64,000 nt of DNA from Peptostreptococcaceae bacterium (lineage in GTDB: Bacteria > Bacillota > Clostridia > Peptostreptococcales > Peptostreptococcaceae), in NCBI GenBank assembly GCA_902363255.1, contig CABIZO010000002.1, positions 434,001 to 498,000 of the forward strand, written 5' to 3'. Within the stretch, counting starts at the first letter, position 1. Each line of letters opens with the position of its first letter. A program made the position numbers and the translations under genes. Shown piece after piece: positions 54,225 through 63,115 of this stretch. The notes below the pieces were generated by a model, which worked only from the letters and a program-made list of their open reading frames with translations, had not been told where the DNA came from and did not search any database.

Positions 54225-54240
54225 ATGTGCTCGAACACAT
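54225..54240. promoter_or_regulatory. LacI-type operator 2
   Basis: ATGTGCTCGAACACAT, the same palindrome with one mismatched pair, at the expected start of transcription. Confidence 0.78.
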
Positions 54241-54259
54241 AAACCAAAGGGGGATGAAC

Positions 54260-55729
54260 ATGTTATATATAGGTATCGATTTAGGGACATCGTCAGTAAA
54301 GTTGTTGTTAATGGATGAAAGTGGAACAATAAAAAACATTGTATCAAAGGATTATCCATTATCTTTCCCTAAGAATGGATGGTCAGAGCAAAATCCACAG
54401 CATTGGTTTGATCAGTCTATAAAAGGAATCAAAGAATTAGTAGAACCGTTTGATAAAAGTCAAGTTGCAGGTATAAGTTTTGGTGGTCAAATGCATGGAC
54501 TTGTAGTATTAGACAGAAATGATGATATTATTCGTCCAGCAATTCTTTGGAATGATGGAAGAACTGGAGAAGAAACAGAGTATTTGAATAATGTCATAGG
54601 TAAAAAAAGATTATCTAATTATACTGCCAATATTGCTTTTGCAGGATTTACAGCACCGAAGATATTATGGATGAAGAATAATGAGCCAGAAAATTTTGCT
54701 AAGATAGAAAAAATAATGTTACCTAAAGATTATCTTGCTTATAAACTTAGCAATACATTTTGTACTGATGTTTCTGATGCATCAGGAATGTTATTATTCG
54801 ATGTTAAAAATAAGTGTTGGTCAGCTGAAATGATGGAAATTTGTGGAGTAAAAGAAAGTCAATTACCTAAAATATATGAAAGCTATGAAGTTGTTGGTAA
54901 TCTTACAAAAGAAGTTGCCAAGGAACTAGGCCTTAGTGAAAATGTAAAAATTATTGCAGGAGCAGGAGATAATGCTGCAGCGGCTATAGGTACTGCAACA
55001 GTAGGTGATGGTATGTGTAACATATCACTAGGAACTTCTGGAACTGTATTTATTGCAAGTGAAAAATTTGGAGTAGATGATAACAATGCACTTCATTCTT
55101 TTGCTCATGCAGATGGTAACTATCATTTAATGGGCTGTATGCTTAGTGCAGCTTCTTGTAACAAATGGTGGATAGAAGAAATATTACAGACTAAAGAATA
55201 TAATAGTGAATTAAATAGTATAAAAGAACTTGGAAAAAACAAAGTATTTTTCTTACCATATCTTATGGGAGAAAGGTCACCACATAATGATCCAAATGCT
55301 AGGGGATGTTTTATTGGGATGAGTATGGATACTACTCGTCAAGAAATGTCACAAGCTGTTCTTGAAGGAGTAGCTTTTGCACTAAGAGATAGTTTTGAAG
55401 TAGCTAAATCTTTAGGAATTGAAATAAATAGTACTAAGATTTGTGGTGGAGGAGCTAAAAGTAAAATTTGGGTTGAAATAATAGCAAATGTATTAAATAT
55501 AAATGTTGAAAAAATTGATGTGGAAGAAGGACCAGCTTTAGGTGCTGCCATGTTAGCAGCAGTAGGCTGTAATGAGTTTGAAAGTGTAAAAGATGCTACT
55601 GATAAAATAGTTAAAGTGGTGAACACTGTTAAACCTGATCCTGAACTTGTATCACTTTATGATAGTGCTTATAAAAAGTTCAAAGAAATATATCCTACTG
55701 TTAAAAACTTATACAAAGAATTATTATAA
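54260..55729 (+). CDS. xylB: Xylulokinase-like FGGY carbohydrate kinase
   Basis: 489 residues. FGGY family ASKHA kinase: YIGIDLGTSSVKLLLMD near 3-19, SFGGQMHGLVVLD near 75-87, RPAILWNDGRTGEE, GAGDNAAAAIGTATV near 233-247. Closest in pattern to xylulokinase, though ribulokinase-type activity cannot be excluded. ATG 54254 lies inside AAAGGGGGATG, so 54260 is chosen. First gene of the LacI-controlled operon. Confidence 0.86.
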   Translation: MLYIGIDLGTSSVKLLLMDESGTIKNIVSKDYPLSFPKNGWSEQNPQHWFDQSIKGIKELVEPFDKSQVAGISFGGQMHGLVVLDRNDDIIRPAILWNDGRTGEETEYLNNVIGKKRLSNYTANIAFAGFTAPKILWMKNNEPENFAKIEKIMLPKDYLAYKLSNTFCTDVSDASGMLLFDVKNKCWSAEMMEICGVKESQLPKIYESYEVVGNLTKEVAKELGLSENVKIIAGAGDNAAAAIGTATVGDGMCNISLGTSGTVFIASEKFGVDDNNALHSFAHADGNYHLMGCMLSAASCNKWWIEEILQTKEYNSELNSIKELGKNKVFFLPYLMGERSPHNDPNARGCFIGMSMDTTRQEMSQAVLEGVAFALRDSFEVAKSLGIEINSTKICGGGAKSKIWVEIIANVLNINVEKIDVEEGPALGAAMLAAVGCNEFESVKDATDKIVKVVNTVKPDPELVSLYDSAYKKFKEIYPTVKNLYKELL

Positions 55730-55741
55730 TAGAGGTGGAAT

Positions 55742-56356
55742 ATGAAGATTAATAGTATAGAGGATGCTTCTTTTAAGAAGTATGGAAAAATACTTAGAAA
55801 TTATAAATTTGATGAATTATTAAAGTTAATGGAAAATACAGAATGTGATGAAAACGTTATTTATAATCCTTCTATTGTAGAACTAGAAAATACTGAAGAT
55901 ATGAAAATACTACAAAATGAGGTATATGGCGGTATGCCTATCCAAATAGGATATTGTAATGGACACAATAATAAATTAAATGCATTAGAATATCACAGAG
56001 ATAGTGAAGTAAATATTGCAGCAACAGACTTAATATTACTTCTTGGATCACAACAAGATATTACAGAAGATTTCACTTATGATAGTTCAAAAGTAGAGGC
56101 TTTCTTAGTTCCAAAGGGAACAGCTATTGAAGTTTATGCAACTACCCTACACTATGCACCTTGTGGAGTAGACAATAAAAATTTCAAGTGTGTAGTAGTT
56201 TTACCAAAAGGAACAAACACAGATATAGATTTTGACATATCAAAAGAAAATGAAAATGCTTTATTATTTGCAAGAAATAAATGGTTAATAGCTCATGAAG
56301 AAGCAAATATAGAAAATGCAGTAAATGGAATACATGGAAAAAATATAATATTATAA
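55742..56356 (+). CDS. DUF4867-family protein
   Basis: 204 residues, matching DUF4867, a family of unknown function often found with fucose/arabinose-type isomerases and kinases. It may be a cupin-like sugar-binding or epimerase protein; EYHRDSEVNIA near 80-90 and a Cys/His-rich LHYAPCGVD could be metal ligands. Ribosome binding site AGAGGTGG; 12 bp after the kinase. Function unknown. Confidence 0.78.
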   Translation: MKINSIEDASFKKYGKILRNYKFDELLKLMENTECDENVIYNPSIVELENTEDMKILQNEVYGGMPIQIGYCNGHNNKLNALEYHRDSEVNIAATDLILLLGSQQDITEDFTYDSSKVEAFLVPKGTAIEVYATTLHYAPCGVDNKNFKCVVVLPKGTNTDIDFDISKENENALLFARNKWLIAHEEANIENAVNGIHGKNIIL

Positions 56357-56377
56357 AATGAAAAGGGGAATTTAGTT

Positions 56378-57853
56378 ATGAATAATATGCCAAAAATTAA
56401 AATAGGAATAGTTGCAGTAAGCCGTGACTGTTTTCCAATGTCACTTTCTGAAAATAGACGTAAAGCAGTAGTAAAAGAGTATACAGAAAAATATGGTGAA
56501 ATATACGAATGTCCAACATGTGTAGAAAATGAAATACATATGAGAAAAGCACTTAAAGAAGTAAAAGAAGCAGATTGTAATGCACTTGTTGTTTATCTTG
56601 GAAACTTTGGACCAGAAACATCTGAAACTTTATTAGCTAAAGAATTTGGTGGACCAGTTATGTTTATAGCTGCAGCAGAAGAAAGTGGAGATAAGCTTTT
56701 AGATGATAGAGGAGATGCTTATTGTGGAATGTTAAATGCAAGCTACAATTTAAAACTTCGTAATATAAAAGCATACATACCAGAATATCCAGTGGGAACT
56801 GCTAGTGAATGTGCAGATATGATACATGAATTTGAGCCAATAGCTAAATCTGTATATGGATTACAAAATTTAAAAATAATTTCTTTTGGACCACGTCCTC
56901 AAGACTTCCTTGCTTGTAATGCTCCAATAAAGCAACTTTACAATCTTGGAGTTGAAATAGAAGAAAACTCAGAACTTGATTTATTTGAAGCATTCAAAAA
57001 TCATGCTAATGATGAGCGTATACCAAGTATAGTAAAAGAAATGGAAGCTGAACTTGGTCAAGGAAATAAAAAACCTGAAATATTAGAAAAATTAGCTCAA
57101 TATGAACTTACATTACTTGACTGGGTAGAAGCTCATAAAGGATCTCGTGATTTTGTTGCTATAGCAGGTAAATGTTGGCCAGCATTCCAAACTCAATTTG
57201 GATTTGTTCCATGCTATGTAAATAGCCGTTTAACAGATAAAGGAATTCCAGTTTCTTGTGAAGTTGATATATATGGAGCACTTAGTGAGTTTATAGGTAC
57301 AGTTGTAAGTAATGACACAGTTACTTTACTTGATATAAACAACACAGTACCAAGTGATATGTATAATGAAGATATAAAACCTAAATATGAATATACTCTA
57401 AAAGATACATTTATGGGATTCCATTGTGGAAACACTGCATCAAGTAAATTATCTTTCTGTGAAATGAAATACCAAAAAATAATGGCAAGATCACTACCAG
57501 AAGAAGTTACTCAAGGTACATTAGAAGGAGATATAGTTCCAGGGGATATAACTTTCTTCCGTTTACAAAGTACTTCTGATGCAAAACTTCGTGCTTATAT
57601 TGCACAAGGAGAAGTATTACCAGTAGCTACTAAGTCATTTGGAGCTATAGGAATATTTGCTATACCTGAAATGGGAAGATTCTATCGTCATGTATTAATA
57701 GAAAAGAATTATCCACACCATGGTGCAGTAGCATTTGGACATTTTGGAAAAACATTATATGAAGTGTTCAAATATTTAGGTGTTTGTGTTGAAGAAATTG
57801 ATTATAACCAACCAAAAGGTGTTCGTTATAAAACAGAAAATCCATTTTGTTAA
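56378..57853 (+). CDS. L-fucose/L-arabinose isomerase family protein
   Basis: 491 residues. Ketol-isomerase of the FucI/AraA superfamily: GIVAVSRDCFPMSLSENRR at the start, CPTCVENEIHM, VAIAGKCWPAFQTQFGFVPCYVNS and VSCEVDIYGALSEF (Glu and Asp as probable Mn ligands), then FHCGNTASSKL. Sugar preference is not certain: fucose, D- or L-arabinose or another pentose. AAAAGGGGAA upstream. Confidence 0.85.
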   Translation: MNNMPKIKIGIVAVSRDCFPMSLSENRRKAVVKEYTEKYGEIYECPTCVENEIHMRKALKEVKEADCNALVVYLGNFGPETSETLLAKEFGGPVMFIAAAEESGDKLLDDRGDAYCGMLNASYNLKLRNIKAYIPEYPVGTASECADMIHEFEPIAKSVYGLQNLKIISFGPRPQDFLACNAPIKQLYNLGVEIEENSELDLFEAFKNHANDERIPSIVKEMEAELGQGNKKPEILEKLAQYELTLLDWVEAHKGSRDFVAIAGKCWPAFQTQFGFVPCYVNSRLTDKGIPVSCEVDIYGALSEFIGTVVSNDTVTLLDINNTVPSDMYNEDIKPKYEYTLKDTFMGFHCGNTASSKLSFCEMKYQKIMARSLPEEVTQGTLEGDIVPGDITFFRLQSTSDAKLRAYIAQGEVLPVATKSFGAIGIFAIPEMGRFYRHVLIEKNYPHHGAVAFGHFGKTLYEVFKYLGVCVEEIDYNQPKGVRYKTENPFC

Positions 57854-57878
57854 TTAATAAAAAAGGGGGAGTAATAGT

Positions 57879-58535
57879 ATGAAATTTTTTATAGACACAG
57901 CTAATGTGGAAGATATCAAAAAAGCTAATGATGCAGGAGTAATATGTGGAGTAACAACAAATCCATCATTAATAGCAAAAGAAGGAAGAGTATTTGAGGA
58001 AGTAATTGCTGAAATAGCAAGTATTGTAGATGGACCAATAAGTGGAGAAGTTAAAGCAACTACTATAGATGCAGAGGGTATGATAGCTGAAGGTCGTGAA
58101 ATAGCGAAAATACATCCAAATATGGTTGTAAAAATACCAATGACTATGGAAGGATTAAAAGCTTGTAAAGTTCTTAGCTCAGAAGGAATAAAAACTAATG
58201 TAACTTTAGTATTCAATGCAAATCAAGCTTTACTTGCAGCAAGAGCAGGAGCAACTTATGTATCACCTTTCTTAGGTAGATTAGACGATATATCTCAACC
58301 AGGTATAGATCTTATAAGAACTATAGTTAAAATGTTTGATAATTATGATGATATAAATACTGAAATAATAGCTGCATCTGTTCGTAATACAATGCATGTG
58401 ACAGATTGTGCCCTTGCTGGTGCTCATATAGCAACAGTTCCATATAGCGTAATTGAACAAATGGTAAAACATCCACTTACAGATCAAGGAATTGAAAAAT
58501 TCAAAGCAGACTACAAGAAAGTGTTTGGTGAATAA
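57879..58535 (+). CDS. Fructose-6-phosphate aldolase/transaldolase (TalC-type)
   Basis: 218 residues, the short transaldolase/FSA family. FIDTANVEDIKKAND at the N terminus, GVTTNPSLIAKEGR near 27-40, and the Schiff-base Lys in VVKIPMT (Lys 85). Transfers dihydroxyacetone units or cleaves fructose 6-phosphate. AAAAAGGGGGAG upstream. Its stop is just before the transketolase gene. Confidence 0.9.
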   Translation: MKFFIDTANVEDIKKANDAGVICGVTTNPSLIAKEGRVFEEVIAEIASIVDGPISGEVKATTIDAEGMIAEGREIAKIHPNMVVKIPMTMEGLKACKVLSSEGIKTNVTLVFNANQALLAARAGATYVSPFLGRLDDISQPGIDLIRTIVKMFDNYDDINTEIIAASVRNTMHVTDCALAGAHIATVPYSVIEQMVKHPLTDQGIEKFKADYKKVFGE

Positions 58536-58536
58536 A

Positions 58537-59382
58537 ATGAACTTATCAGAAGAAAAACAATTAAGACTTACAGCTTGTAAAGTTCGTAGGGGTATAATTG
58601 AAGGTACATATAATGCAAAATCAGGACATCCAGGAGGAAGCCTTTCAGCAGCTGATTTATTTACATATTTGTATTTTAAAGAAATGAATATAGACCCTAA
58701 AAATCCTAAGTGGGAAGGACGAGATCGTTTCGTCCTTTCTAAAGGGCATACAGCGCCAGGTCTTTACTCAACTTTAGCTAATAGAGGATTCTTTCCAGTG
58801 GAAGATTTAAAAACACTAAGACATATAGATAGTTATTTACAAGGTCATCCTAATATGAATACTGTTCCAGGTGTGGACATGAGTACAGGAAGTTTAGGTC
58901 AAGGTATATCTACTGCTGTTGGCATGGCAAAGGGAGCAAAATATTTAAATTCAAATTGTAGAGTATATACTTTATTAGGAGACGGAGAAATACAAGAAGG
59001 TCAAGTTTGGGAAGCCTTAATGTTTGCTTCACAATATGAACTGGATAATTTATGTGTAATAGTTGATAATAATGGGCTTCAAATAGATGGAAGTATAAAA
59101 GACGTTATGAGCCCATATCCAATAGTAGATAAACTAGAAGCTTTTGGTTTTGTAGTTAAATCCATAGATGCTCATAGTTTTGAAGAAATGGAAGAAGCAT
59201 TTTTACAAGGAAAAGAAACTAAAGGTAAACCATTTGCCATAGTGGTGAACAGTGTAAAAGGTAAGGGTATTTCATTTATGGAAAATAATGCTGGATGGCA
59301 TGGAAAAGCCCCAAATGAAGAAGAATATTCAAAAGCTATGGAAGAGTTAAATGAAGAATATAAGAAATGGGAGGCGATGTAA
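58537..59382 (+). CDS. Transketolase, N-terminal subunit
   Basis: 281 residues. Thiamine diphosphate-binding half: GHPGGSLSAADLFTYLYF near 35-52, LSKGHTAPGLYSTLA and DGEIQEGQVWEALMFA (the GDG-type motif). The frame extends upstream, but the ATG at 58537, two bases after the previous stop, is the start. Works with the C-terminal half that follows. Confidence 0.92.
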   Translation: MNLSEEKQLRLTACKVRRGIIEGTYNAKSGHPGGSLSAADLFTYLYFKEMNIDPKNPKWEGRDRFVLSKGHTAPGLYSTLANRGFFPVEDLKTLRHIDSYLQGHPNMNTVPGVDMSTGSLGQGISTAVGMAKGAKYLNSNCRVYTLLGDGEIQEGQVWEALMFASQYELDNLCVIVDNNGLQIDGSIKDVMSPYPIVDKLEAFGFVVKSIDAHSFEEMEEAFLQGKETKGKPFAIVVNSVKGKGISFMENNAGWHGKAPNEEEYSKAMEELNEEYKKWEAM

Positions 59383-60330
59383 ATGTCATTAACATTATCA
59401 GAAGTAAAAATTGCCACTCGTGATAGTTATGGTAAAGCACTAGTTGAGCTAGGAAGAGAATACGATAATCTTGTTGTTTTAGATTCGGATTTAGCAGCTG
59501 CTACAAAAACAGGAGTATTTAAAAAGGAATTTCCAAATAGACATTTTAACTGTGGAATAGCAGAAGCAAACATGACTTGCGTTGCAGCAGGTATGAGTAC
59601 AATGGGATTAGTACCTTTTGCAAGCACATTTGCAATGTTTGCAGCTGGAAGAAGTTTTGAACAAGTTAGAAATACAATAGGATATCCGCATCTAAATGTA
59701 AAAATAGGAGCTACTCATGGAGGAATATCTGTAGGAGAAGATGGAGCAAGTCACCAATGTTGTGAGGACTTTGCATTAATGCGTAGTATACCAGGAATGG
59801 TAGTACTTTCTCCATCAGATGATGTTGAAGCAAGAGCAGCAGTTAAAGCTGCATATAAATATGAGGGACCAGTGTACATACGTTTTGGAAGATTAGCAGT
59901 ACCTGTTTTTCATGATGAAGAAAACTTTACTTTTGAAATAGGAAAAGGTGAAGCTGTAAAAGAAGGAAATGATGTGGCAATTATAGCTACTGGACTTATG
60001 GTGCAAGAAGCCATAGAAGCGGCAAAATTGCTAGAATTAGAAGGTATAAGTGCTAGAGTTATTAACTTGGCAACTATAAAACCTCTTGATGAAGAAATTG
60101 TATTAAAAGCAGCTAAAGAGTGTAAAAAAATAGTTACTTGCGAAGAACATTCAGTTATAGGTGGATTAGGTGATGCAGTAAGTGGATATTTATCACAAGT
60201 TAATCCTGTAATAGTAAGAAAAATAGGTGTTCAGGATGAGTTTGGTCACTCGGGACCAGCTAAGGATTTACTTAAGCAATTTGGTTTATGCTCTGACAAT
60301 ATTGTGAAAGTTGTAAAAGAAATACAGTAA
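59383..60330 (+). CDS. Transketolase, C-terminal subunit
   Basis: 315 residues. Pyrimidine-binding half with the Glu-containing NCGIAEANMTCVAAGMSTMG near 52-71 and ATHGGISVGEDGASHQCCED near 106-125. ATG right after the preceding stop, with GGGAGG upstream. Together the pair forms one transketolase feeding pentose phosphates into the central pathway. Confidence 0.92.
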   Translation: MSLTLSEVKIATRDSYGKALVELGREYDNLVVLDSDLAAATKTGVFKKEFPNRHFNCGIAEANMTCVAAGMSTMGLVPFASTFAMFAAGRSFEQVRNTIGYPHLNVKIGATHGGISVGEDGASHQCCEDFALMRSIPGMVVLSPSDDVEARAAVKAAYKYEGPVYIRFGRLAVPVFHDEENFTFEIGKGEAVKEGNDVAIIATGLMVQEAIEAAKLLELEGISARVINLATIKPLDEEIVLKAAKECKKIVTCEEHSVIGGLGDAVSGYLSQVNPVIVRKIGVQDEFGHSGPAKDLLKQFGLCSDNIVKVVKEIQ

Positions 60331-60349
60331 TATGAAATTAATATTATAA

Positions 60350-60392
60350 TATTTTACTGAAGTATTATATAGATCATACTTCAGTAAAATAT
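60350..60392 (+). other. Hairpin after the transketolase genes
   Basis: ATTTTACTGAAGTAT / ATACTTCAGTAAAAT stem with no T-run behind it. It could slow or process the transcript between the enzyme genes and the transporter. Confidence 0.5.
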
Positions 60393-60477
60393 AAAAAATT
60401 AAGAATATAACAATATGATACATAAAATGATATTTATCGCTAGGATTATAAAATTATATAAAATAATATTTAAATAG

Positions 60478-60506
60478 TTGAAAACGTTTTTAATTTCGAC
60501 TATAAT
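60478..60506 (+). promoter_or_regulatory. Promoter of the sugar ABC importer, overlapped by a cre-like site
   Basis: TTGAAA (60478-60483), 17-bp spacer, TATAAT (60501-60506). The sequence TGAAAACGTTTTTA at 60479-60492 matches the CcpA cre consensus TGWAANCGNTNWCA at all but one position by eye and covers the -35 box, so glucose repression is likely. Confidence 0.75.
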
Positions 60507-60584
60507 TTTATTAACTTATTAAAATGATTTTAAAAAGTGTTTTAAAATATTATGAATTAAGAATGTTAGAAAGGGGGATGATTT

Positions 60585-62111
60585 ATGAAAGAGTTTTTAA
60601 AAATGGAGAATATCCATAAAAGATTCCCAGGTGTGTATGCTCTTAAAGGTATAAATATTTCTGTAAATAAGGGCGAGGTACATGCATTATTAGGTGAAAA
60701 TGGAGCAGGAAAATCTACTTTAATGAAGGTTTTAGGTGGAGTACATAAGCAAGATGAAGGTAGTATTTATATTAATGGTGAAAAAATAGATTTCATAGAT
60801 CCTAAAAAAGCAACTGAACTTGGAATAGCCTTTGTTCATCAAGAGCTAAATCTTGCGGAGTCTCTAACTGTTGCAGAAAATATGTATATGGGGAGATTAC
60901 CATATAAAAATGAACTTTTAGGAATTGTAGATTATAAAAAGCTATATAAAGATGCCAATGAAATATTAGAAGAATTAGGTGTTAATATAAATGCAAATAA
61001 TCTAGTGTCAGAGTTGCCTACAGCTAAAAAGCAAATGATAGAAATAGCAAAATCTATAAGTCAAAAAGCAAAGGTGATTATTTTTGATGAACCAACAACA
61101 TCTCTAGCAAATAATGATGTTGAAACTTTATTTAGAGTAATAAATAAATTAAAAAATGATGGTGTTTCTATTATATACATTTCACATAGATTAAAAGAAA
61201 TATTTGAAATATGTGATAGGGCAACAATAATGAGGGATGGAGCTTATATAGGATGTTGCGATGTTAAGGAAGTTAGCCAAAAAGATTTAATAAAAATGAT
61301 GGTTGGTAGAGAATTAAATGATTTATTCCCAAAAGTAACAGTTACACCAGGCGATATAGTTTTAGAGTGTAAAAACATAGAAAGTGCTAATGGTGAAATA
61401 AAAAATGCAAGTTTCAATCTTAGAAAAGGTGAAATTATTGGGATATCTGGACTTGTTGGTTCTGGGAGAACAGAATTAGTAAGATTAATATTTGGTGCTG
61501 ATAAAATGAGTTCAGGAAGTATCGCTATTAATGGAAAACAAGTTACAATCAGAAATCCAATAGATGCTATAAATAATAAAATATGTCTTATAACAGAAGA
61601 TAGAAAGAAACAGGGATTATGCTTACCTCTATCTGTTGAAGACAATATAACTATGACAATGTTAAATAAATCCATATTAGATAAAAAGAAGATGAAAGAA
61701 ATATCTATAAAGTATAAGGATTTATTAAAAATAAAAACTCATAATTTAGAAACTATAGCAGGTACTTTATCAGGAGGAAATCAGCAAAAAATTGTAATAG
61801 CAAAATGGCTAAATACAAATAGCGATATATTTATATTTGATGAGCCTACTAAAGGTATAGATGTAGGTGCTAAATCTGAAATATACAACTTAATGAATGA
61901 TTTAGTTAAAGAAGGAAAAAGCATCATAATGATTTCATCAGAAATGCCAGAGTTACTAGGTATGTCTGATAGAGTCTATGTAATGTGTGAAGGTAGAATA
62001 ACTGGAGAGTTAAAGAAAGATGATTGTACTCAAGAAAAAATAATGGAATTAGCTACTATAGGGGGAAGTTTAAATGGAAAAGAAGTTGAATTTAAAGCAG
62101 TTATTAGCTAA
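60585..62111 (+). CDS. Sugar ABC importer, dual ATPase (RbsA-like)
   Basis: 508 residues, two ABC halves. First: Walker A GENGAGKST near 36-44, with LPTAKKQMIEIAKSISQKA and Walker B VIIFDEPTTSL. Second: GLVGSGRTE near 289-297, and LSGGNQQKIVIAKWLNTN with DEPTKGIDVGAK. Sugar-type (RbsA/MglA/XylG) pattern. AAAGGGGGATGA ribosome binding site. Confidence 0.93.
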   Translation: MKEFLKMENIHKRFPGVYALKGINISVNKGEVHALLGENGAGKSTLMKVLGGVHKQDEGSIYINGEKIDFIDPKKATELGIAFVHQELNLAESLTVAENMYMGRLPYKNELLGIVDYKKLYKDANEILEELGVNINANNLVSELPTAKKQMIEIAKSISQKAKVIIFDEPTTSLANNDVETLFRVINKLKNDGVSIIYISHRLKEIFEICDRATIMRDGAYIGCCDVKEVSQKDLIKMMVGRELNDLFPKVTVTPGDIVLECKNIESANGEIKNASFNLRKGEIIGISGLVGSGRTELVRLIFGADKMSSGSIAINGKQVTIRNPIDAINNKICLITEDRKKQGLCLPLSVEDNITMTMLNKSILDKKKMKEISIKYKDLLKIKTHNLETIAGTLSGGNQQKIVIAKWLNTNSDIFIFDEPTKGIDVGAKSEIYNLMNDLVKEGKSIIMISSEMPELLGMSDRVYVMCEGRITGELKKDDCTQEKIMELATIGGSLNGKEVEFKAVIS

Positions 62112-63066
62112 TAATTGGTTATATGTTGTATTAGGATGTTTAATAATAACATTTTTTTTAATTAGCCCTACATTTCTGGGAAAAGCAAACATAGGAAACT
62201 TTTTTAGACAGATACCAACTGTTGGTATAATGACTATCGGTATTACAATGGTCTTAATAACTGGAGGAGTTGACTTATCAATAGGATCAATAGCGGCATT
62301 TGCAGGTACAGCAGCTGCGTATTTATCTACTATAGGAGTTAATCCTTTAATAATAATAACAATAACTTTATTAATAGGTATATTCTGGGGATGGTTAAAT
62401 GGATTCTTGATAACTAGATTTGAATTAGAACCATTTATATTAACACTAGGTACAAACTATTTAATAAGAGGTCTTGTATTATTTGCAACTAACGGTATAT
62501 ATATAAAAGGAGTTCCAGACTGGTTTTATAATATGTCCAATACAAAGGTTTTCCTAAATGTTATATATAGTAATACTATAATATTTATCGTATTAGTTAT
62601 AGGAGCAGTATACTTAATGAAAAATACTAGATTTGGTAGATTCTGTTATGCTGTAGGATCAAATAAAGAAGCAGCTAGATTATCAGGAATAAAAACTGAA
62701 AAACATTTTATCAAGGTATATATGTTAGAAGGATGTTTAGGTGGATTAGCAGGTATTTTGTTAATGTCAAGCTTAAATGTTGGGGCTCCAGCAGAAGGTG
62801 TTGGTCTTGATGCATTTGCAATGGCAGCTGCAATAATAGGAGGAACAAGATTTGGTGGAGGAATAGGAACTATAGGTGGAGCTATAGCAGGTATATTCAC
62901 AATAGAAATATTTAAAAATGGACTTACTATGATGGGAATGAATGCCTTTGTTCAAGATTCTGTTACAGGTTTAATTATTATAGGAGCAGTAATTATTGAC
63001 TTCTATAGAAGAGGAAGCTTTGCAAAAATCAAAAAAAATAAAAAGCAAGACAAAAATATAGCTTAA
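62074..63066 (+). CDS. Sugar ABC importer, permease (RbsC-like)
   Basis: 330 residues, about ten membrane helices, with ITGGVDLSIGSIAAFAGTAAAYL near 65-87 and the late LDAFAMAAAIIGGTRFGGG near 247-265, both classic for RbsC/XylH. It starts within the rbsA-like gene (38-bp overlap), with GGGGGAAG just ahead, so translation is coupled. Confidence 0.92.
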   Translation: MEKKLNLKQLLANNWLYVVLGCLIITFFLISPTFLGKANIGNFFRQIPTVGIMTIGITMVLITGGVDLSIGSIAAFAGTAAAYLSTIGVNPLIIITITLLIGIFWGWLNGFLITRFELEPFILTLGTNYLIRGLVLFATNGIYIKGVPDWFYNMSNTKVFLNVIYSNTIIFIVLVIGAVYLMKNTRFGRFCYAVGSNKEAARLSGIKTEKHFIKVYMLEGCLGGLAGILLMSSLNVGAPAEGVGLDAFAMAAAIIGGTRFGGGIGTIGGAIAGIFTIEIFKNGLTMMGMNAFVQDSVTGLIIIGAVIIDFYRRGSFAKIKKNKKQDKNIA

Positions 63067-63115
63067 TTAATAAGCAATTATTTTATAAAAAATACTATTA
63101 TTTAGGGGGAAAAAC

